Source: Marchantia polymorpha subsp. ruderalis
Lineage: Eukaryota > Streptophyta > Marchantiopsida > Marchantiales > Marchantiaceae
Length of the DNA: 64,000 nt
Reading direction: 5' to 3'
NCBI GenBank assembly: GCA_037833965.1
Contig: AP031357.1
Span: 20,232,001-20,296,000 of the forward strand
The first letter of the stretch is position 1. Every line of letters starts with the position of its first letter. This document shows, piece by piece, positions 60,801-64,000 of this stretch. A program made the translations under genes and the position numbers. The notes under the pieces were generated by a model. It was given only the letters and a program-made list of their open reading frames with translations. It did no database searches and was not told the DNA's origin.

Positions 60801-61970
60801 TCAAATTCTTTTCTTCATGGTTGCTCGACTGTCCGCCTACCCTACGACAAGAAATCGCTACATTTTCGAGAACTTCCTGCCTCTTCACCTTAATTTCATC
60901 ATTTACGCTGGTTCATCCTAGGAGTTCCCAAAAAATATCCAAAAATGACTGGACCAGTGCAATTCTGAGAGGCACTCAAGGGCACACGAACCTACTGATA
61001 CAAAACTTGCATTCTTACTTGTCTTCAAAGCTTCAAGCTCAGATCTGTGGCACGTGAGTTCTTGGTCTCGCAGTTGAAGAGCTTCTTCAAGTCGCTCCCT
61101 CACAGTTCGGACCTTGGTGTTCAGGATGCAACGCCGAGTTAAACAAGAATTTACCCTCGGAAATAGACCGCAAAGGCGGAGACTAACTGCGGCTCAGTAC
61201 GAGGTACAGGCAATCTTAAGGTGATATAGGACATGTCCATACGTAACCACGTCAACACAGTTGTAGAAGTAAGACTAATGTCCAACGAGAGTCGTATCGG
61301 GAGCGTTTACGATCTTCTAATCACTCAAATGCGTCCGCTTGGCTTTCGCCAAGCGCAGGTCTGAGATGGTCAACTAGGTTTAATTCAAGTTTAATACAGT
61401 AATATATTAACACAATAATTTTGGTAGGTGTTACGTGTGCTTACAGATTCTTTGTATTGGCCCAAAGTGGATTCAAGACTCCGAATTTGCTCAGCGTCTC
61501 GGTCTGCCAAAGCCTTAAATTTCACGACCTCAGAATTTAAAAGTTCCATCGCAGAATCTTTCTTCTTCCCAACATTTCTTATTTGCTCCTGTGACAGTTT
61601 GATGAAGTTGGTGGACACAGTATAATCTTCAGCACAGCCGATCCGCTGAAGCGGCTTTGAGATCATAAAAACTGATACTGAGAGAAACACCCTCGTTTTG
61701 GTAGGGAAGTGCTCGTATTGTTTAATCAGGACAACTTTTGAGTTCAACATCAGCTGCCTTCTCCAGAGATATCGTGGCGAGGGTTATAGATAGAGTACGG
61801 ACCAGTTGGGCTTCGGTTTGGTCGAGCTCGAAATCGCGGTCTTCCAGAAGTTTCAGGTTGTACTTGAAGTCGCTGGTGAGCAGGACCAAGTGCTGCTTTA
61901 GAGTGGTAATCTCAGCCTCTCTTCTGTGCACCTGGTCACGCAGCTGCTTCATTTGTACCTCCATCGTCAT
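51889..61970 (-). CDS. Large coiled-coil protein, CCDC57-like N-terminus, 28-residue exon repeats
   Basis: Twenty-one exons on the minus strand join in frame to about 1,305 residues: 61,970-61,803; 61,588-61,445; 61,112-61,019; 60,700-60,537; 60,310-60,233; 59,910-59,741; 59,636-59,553; 59,345-59,262; 59,144-59,070; 58,171-58,088; 57,660-57,577; 57,440-57,357; 57,256-57,173; 57,029-56,946; 56,831-56,748; 56,038-55,955; 55,839-55,731; 55,485-55,399; 54,495-53,990; 53,777-53,588; 53,265-51,889. Residues 34-52 (SDFKYNLKLLEDRDFELDQ) and the block near 150-190 resemble vertebrate CCDC57, a centriolar satellite and ciliary protein. Residues about 273-586 are repeated coiled coil. The C-terminal 460 residues are Ser/Arg-rich and disordered. 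A sperm flagellum or basal body role is inference. The first donor (GTCCGT) and the exon 20 donor (GTCATT) are unusual, so those joins are less sure. Confidence 0.8.
51939..51966. repeat. 28-bp perfect palindrome inside the last coding exon
   Basis: GCTGGGAGAGAACG is followed directly by its exact reverse complement. It lies about 50 bp before the stop codon of the coiled-coil gene, in codons for AGRERVLSQ. A zero-loop palindrome of this length in coding DNA is unexpected by chance. Confidence 0.9.
55731..59636 (-). repeat. Array of duplicated 84-nt exons in the coiled-coil gene
   Basis: Nine exons (59,636; 59,345; 58,171; 57,660; 57,440; 57,256; 57,029; 56,831; 56,038, given by first base) are each exactly 84 nt, start and end after codon position two, and encode 28 residues. 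One exon at 59,144 is shorter (75 nt by this model). The last (55,839) begins like the others but is extended to 109 nt. Shared pattern: LS+.Q.E...EI..L...L.EAR, as in EISALHDSLREAR and EELAILKQSLCDAR. Confidence 0.9.
57450..57504. repeat. 29-bp tandem duplication in an intron
   Basis: ATTGGAGAATTTCGAACATT begins both copies, at 57,450 and 57,479. It lies just upstream (on the minus strand) of the exon starting at 57,440. The second copy is complete for 26 bases. Confidence 0.9.
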
Positions 61971-61999
61971 GTCCCCAAGATTCCACTTCTATCCAGTCC

Positions 62000-63540
62000 T
62001 TGCGTTACATTGCTTCTCTGAAGCGCAGTACCTATTTGTAGGAACTCATTAGAATCATTTGTATCATTTTGTGAGCTCGCGTCATCTATCTCTTTCTCGT
62101 GTTCGTTGGGTCTTTGGTATATTCTTCATAGATCTAGTGTAACGGCTGAGCTGAAAGTGCAAATAATTAGTTTTCAAAGTACTTATGTTGTTGGCGCTAT
62201 TGGATTCTCACAATCTGGTGTACAGACAGTGAAACATTGCCCTCATACGCTAATGACGTGGAAGAACAGATGCCCCGTTTCAAAATTGTGGCTTACTTCG
62301 AGCTCGCTCAGCATGACGGTATACCTCCGACCTCATCTACACCAAAACCGTTGGAGTTACACAATCTTGATCGCAGTATGTGATAGCCATCATGTCATCA
62401 CATCGAAATCCATCACCGTCTACTCACACTCGTGATGTACATACCCAGGGTCGTCAGTACTTCTTCGAACTCCGTCAGCCAATCGGACCTGTCATGTTTT
62501 GTTGGCAGAAGGACCTCTTCTTACACTCTCCGCTGTCTATAAACCTCCTGTGCTTGGGAAGTCTCAGCTTTATCTCGTGTGCCGGAAGTAAAACTCTTGC
62601 AGTCGTTCACGATACTTCCAGTTATCTCGAATACAGCTTGTGTATCTACCCGGACGAAACCGATGAGCATTCTCCGAACAACCCTCTCAAGCGGAGTGGA
62701 AAAGTGACGATAGGTTCTGCGAGGACAAGCTGGACGGTGACGTTCCTTTTCCTCATCAAATCATTTCTGAAAGTCTGCGATGCAATGCCCACAACACAAC
62801 GATTGTATTTCCGTAGAATAGCTAGCTACCCTGTAACACAGACCTTTCGGTGACCAAAGAAATATGTATTAGGGATAAAACTATGATCGGGAAGCCTTGG
62901 CCTTTATTCTTGGGTAATGGACGATTCATCGCCTCGTACTTTTAAGATCTACAGCTGAAAGCTTTCAGGGAAGCAGACGTCTTTCCACGACTGTTGAGCA
63001 TATGAAGTGGTTCCACATGCGTTAGAGATACTGGAATCCTTAGGGTAGAGCACAGTTAGAGGTCAAGATCTGCTAAATTTAAGGGGGTTGAATCCGGTAA
63101 TTAAGGGAGCAGAGGGTAGAATCAAGTAAGTTACACCTGTGACAATGAGGAGGAGACCTCTCAGTTCAACAGTGATTCGAAAGATGCGCTAGATATGGAA
63201 CAGGTTCAACTTGAAGAACAGTGAACATTAATTTCAAGACGCCGAAAACTCAACACTGGAGAGGGGACACTGGCGTAGATCGGAGGAAGATGACAAAAAC
63301 AGTAGGAATCCGAGGTTCATGATGCTGCTGCATGCATCCAATTCTAGGGCAATCATGCACTGTATATGGCAGAGAGAACAGGCGAGAGAGACAACAAATG
63401 CTTCTTAATTTCGAGTCAGACCGAGTCGCTGCGAGACTGACGGAATGAACTACTTGACCAGTGAAGCCGAAGAGGCATGAACGAAGGAAACATGGATCGA
63501 ATTCCAGGCACAGAGTTCACTTCTCTCCGTCGACTCGGAT
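62000..63540. other. Upstream region of the coiled-coil gene, unresolved
   Basis: The 5' leader of the coiled-coil gene should lie here. At 62,380-62,853 the plus strand has a 157-codon open frame, and the minus strand is also open for about 78 codons (62,775-62,540). I cannot tell which, if either, is coding. A minus-strand AATAAA near 62,900 could end the transcript of the small frame at 63,541. Confidence 0.35.
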
Positions 63541-63723
63541 CTACTCAACAGGCCTGATCGGCCAGTGACGACAACATGCGACGTAATTGCTGATGTGCCA
63601 GAAGGGATCGAAATATGCACCCAACACTAAAACTAAAACTCCAGCAAGACCTCCGACTTGCAGTGGATTACGGGACATGATTACATGTAAGGCTGTGTCC
63701 AAAGCCTCCAGCATGCTCTTCAT
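63541..63723 (-). CDS. Possible single-pass membrane microprotein (60 aa)
   Basis: A frame from ATG at 63,723 encodes 60 residues with one strong hydrophobic segment, VGGLAGVLVLVLGAYF (about residues 23-38), following an amphipathic start. Upstream sequence to 64,000 is GC-rich and CT/GA-biased, like a leader. It could be a complete small protein or the first exon of a larger gene spliced elsewhere. I do not recognise the family. Confidence 0.35.
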   Translation of the reverse strand: MKSMLEALDTALHVIMSRNPLQVGGLAGVLVLVLGAYFDPFWHISNYVACCRHWPIRPVE

Positions 63724-64000
63724 ACCTGCGCTCTGCGCGATTATGTCTCTCTCGAGAACTCACGTCGGGCTTATCGCGGAACGAGAGAGTCGCCGCGTTC
63801 GCCCGAAGCACCATCGAATGCCGATGGCGCCAGCACAAATTAGGGTCCGGCCGGCAACGGTCACTCGGCTGGCCGTGTGAAACGATCCCGAACCAGCCCC
63901 AGCTCCTTTGTTTTGAATTTTCAAAGCTCGCTCCCTCGCCCTGCCTTCGTCCGCTCCGCTCCTCACCGCGCCGCACCGCACACACACCCGCACCTTTTTT

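Noticed and set aside
1..64000. CRISPR arrays, bacterial operons and ribosome binding sites
   Set aside because: The window is eukaryotic (introns, LTR elements). No spaced identical direct repeats or bacterial gene arrangement are present.
1..64000. tRNA and rRNA genes
   Set aside because: I looked for GGTTCGA-type T-loop boxes with matching acceptor arms and found none. The only tRNA-like match is the 18-base retrotransposon primer-binding site.

Overview
The window is nuclear DNA of a land plant, most likely a bryophyte and probably a liverwort such as Marchantia polymorpha. This rests on plant-type Ty3/gypsy retrotransposons, a multi-exon plant ACT-domain Raf-like kinase, a long coiled-coil gene resembling the ciliary protein CCDC57 (expected only where sperm are flagellate), and a degenerate repeat gene that I recall as resembling an abundant Marchantia family. 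The species call is inference. No database could be searched.

Layout. Positions 1-3,280 hold a broken Ty3/gypsy element on the minus strand that runs off the left edge. Positions 3,282-10,914 hold a complete Ty3/gypsy element on the plus strand (LTR-PBS-ORF0-gag-pol-LTR). Its two 759-bp LTRs differ at only three sites, but its reading frames are interrupted by stops and frameshifts. Positions 10,915-12,900 hold a decayed plant transposon-like gene. Positions 13,440-17,600 hold an old, 5'-truncated, AT-shifted relative of the intact element, including a 3' LTR remnant and a 92-bp sequence amplified four times. Positions 17,600-34,500 show no gene I can support. Positions 34,500-36,450 are a GC- and GA-rich promoter and leader zone.

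Two solid protein-coding genes occupy the right half. The first is a 13-exon plus-strand gene (CDS 36,453-41,890, 690 codons plus stop) for an ACT-domain serine/threonine/tyrosine kinase of the plant Raf-like STY8/STY17/STY46 type, with all catalytic motifs intact. The second is a minus-strand gene modelled with 21 exons (CDS 61,970 down to 51,889, about 1,305 residues) for a long coiled-coil protein. Its N-terminus resembles CCDC57, and its middle is built from a run of 84-nt exons, each encoding 28 residues or four heptads. Nine exons have exactly this length and share one phase. Between the genes, 44,440-50,550 is AT-rich and packed with inverted repeats, including 276-bp arms around an 870-bp spacer. 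A possible small membrane protein lies at 63,541-63,723 on the minus strand.

The two genes are not evidently functionally linked. The left third is a nest of transposons of different ages, and the middle is repeat-derived intergenic DNA.
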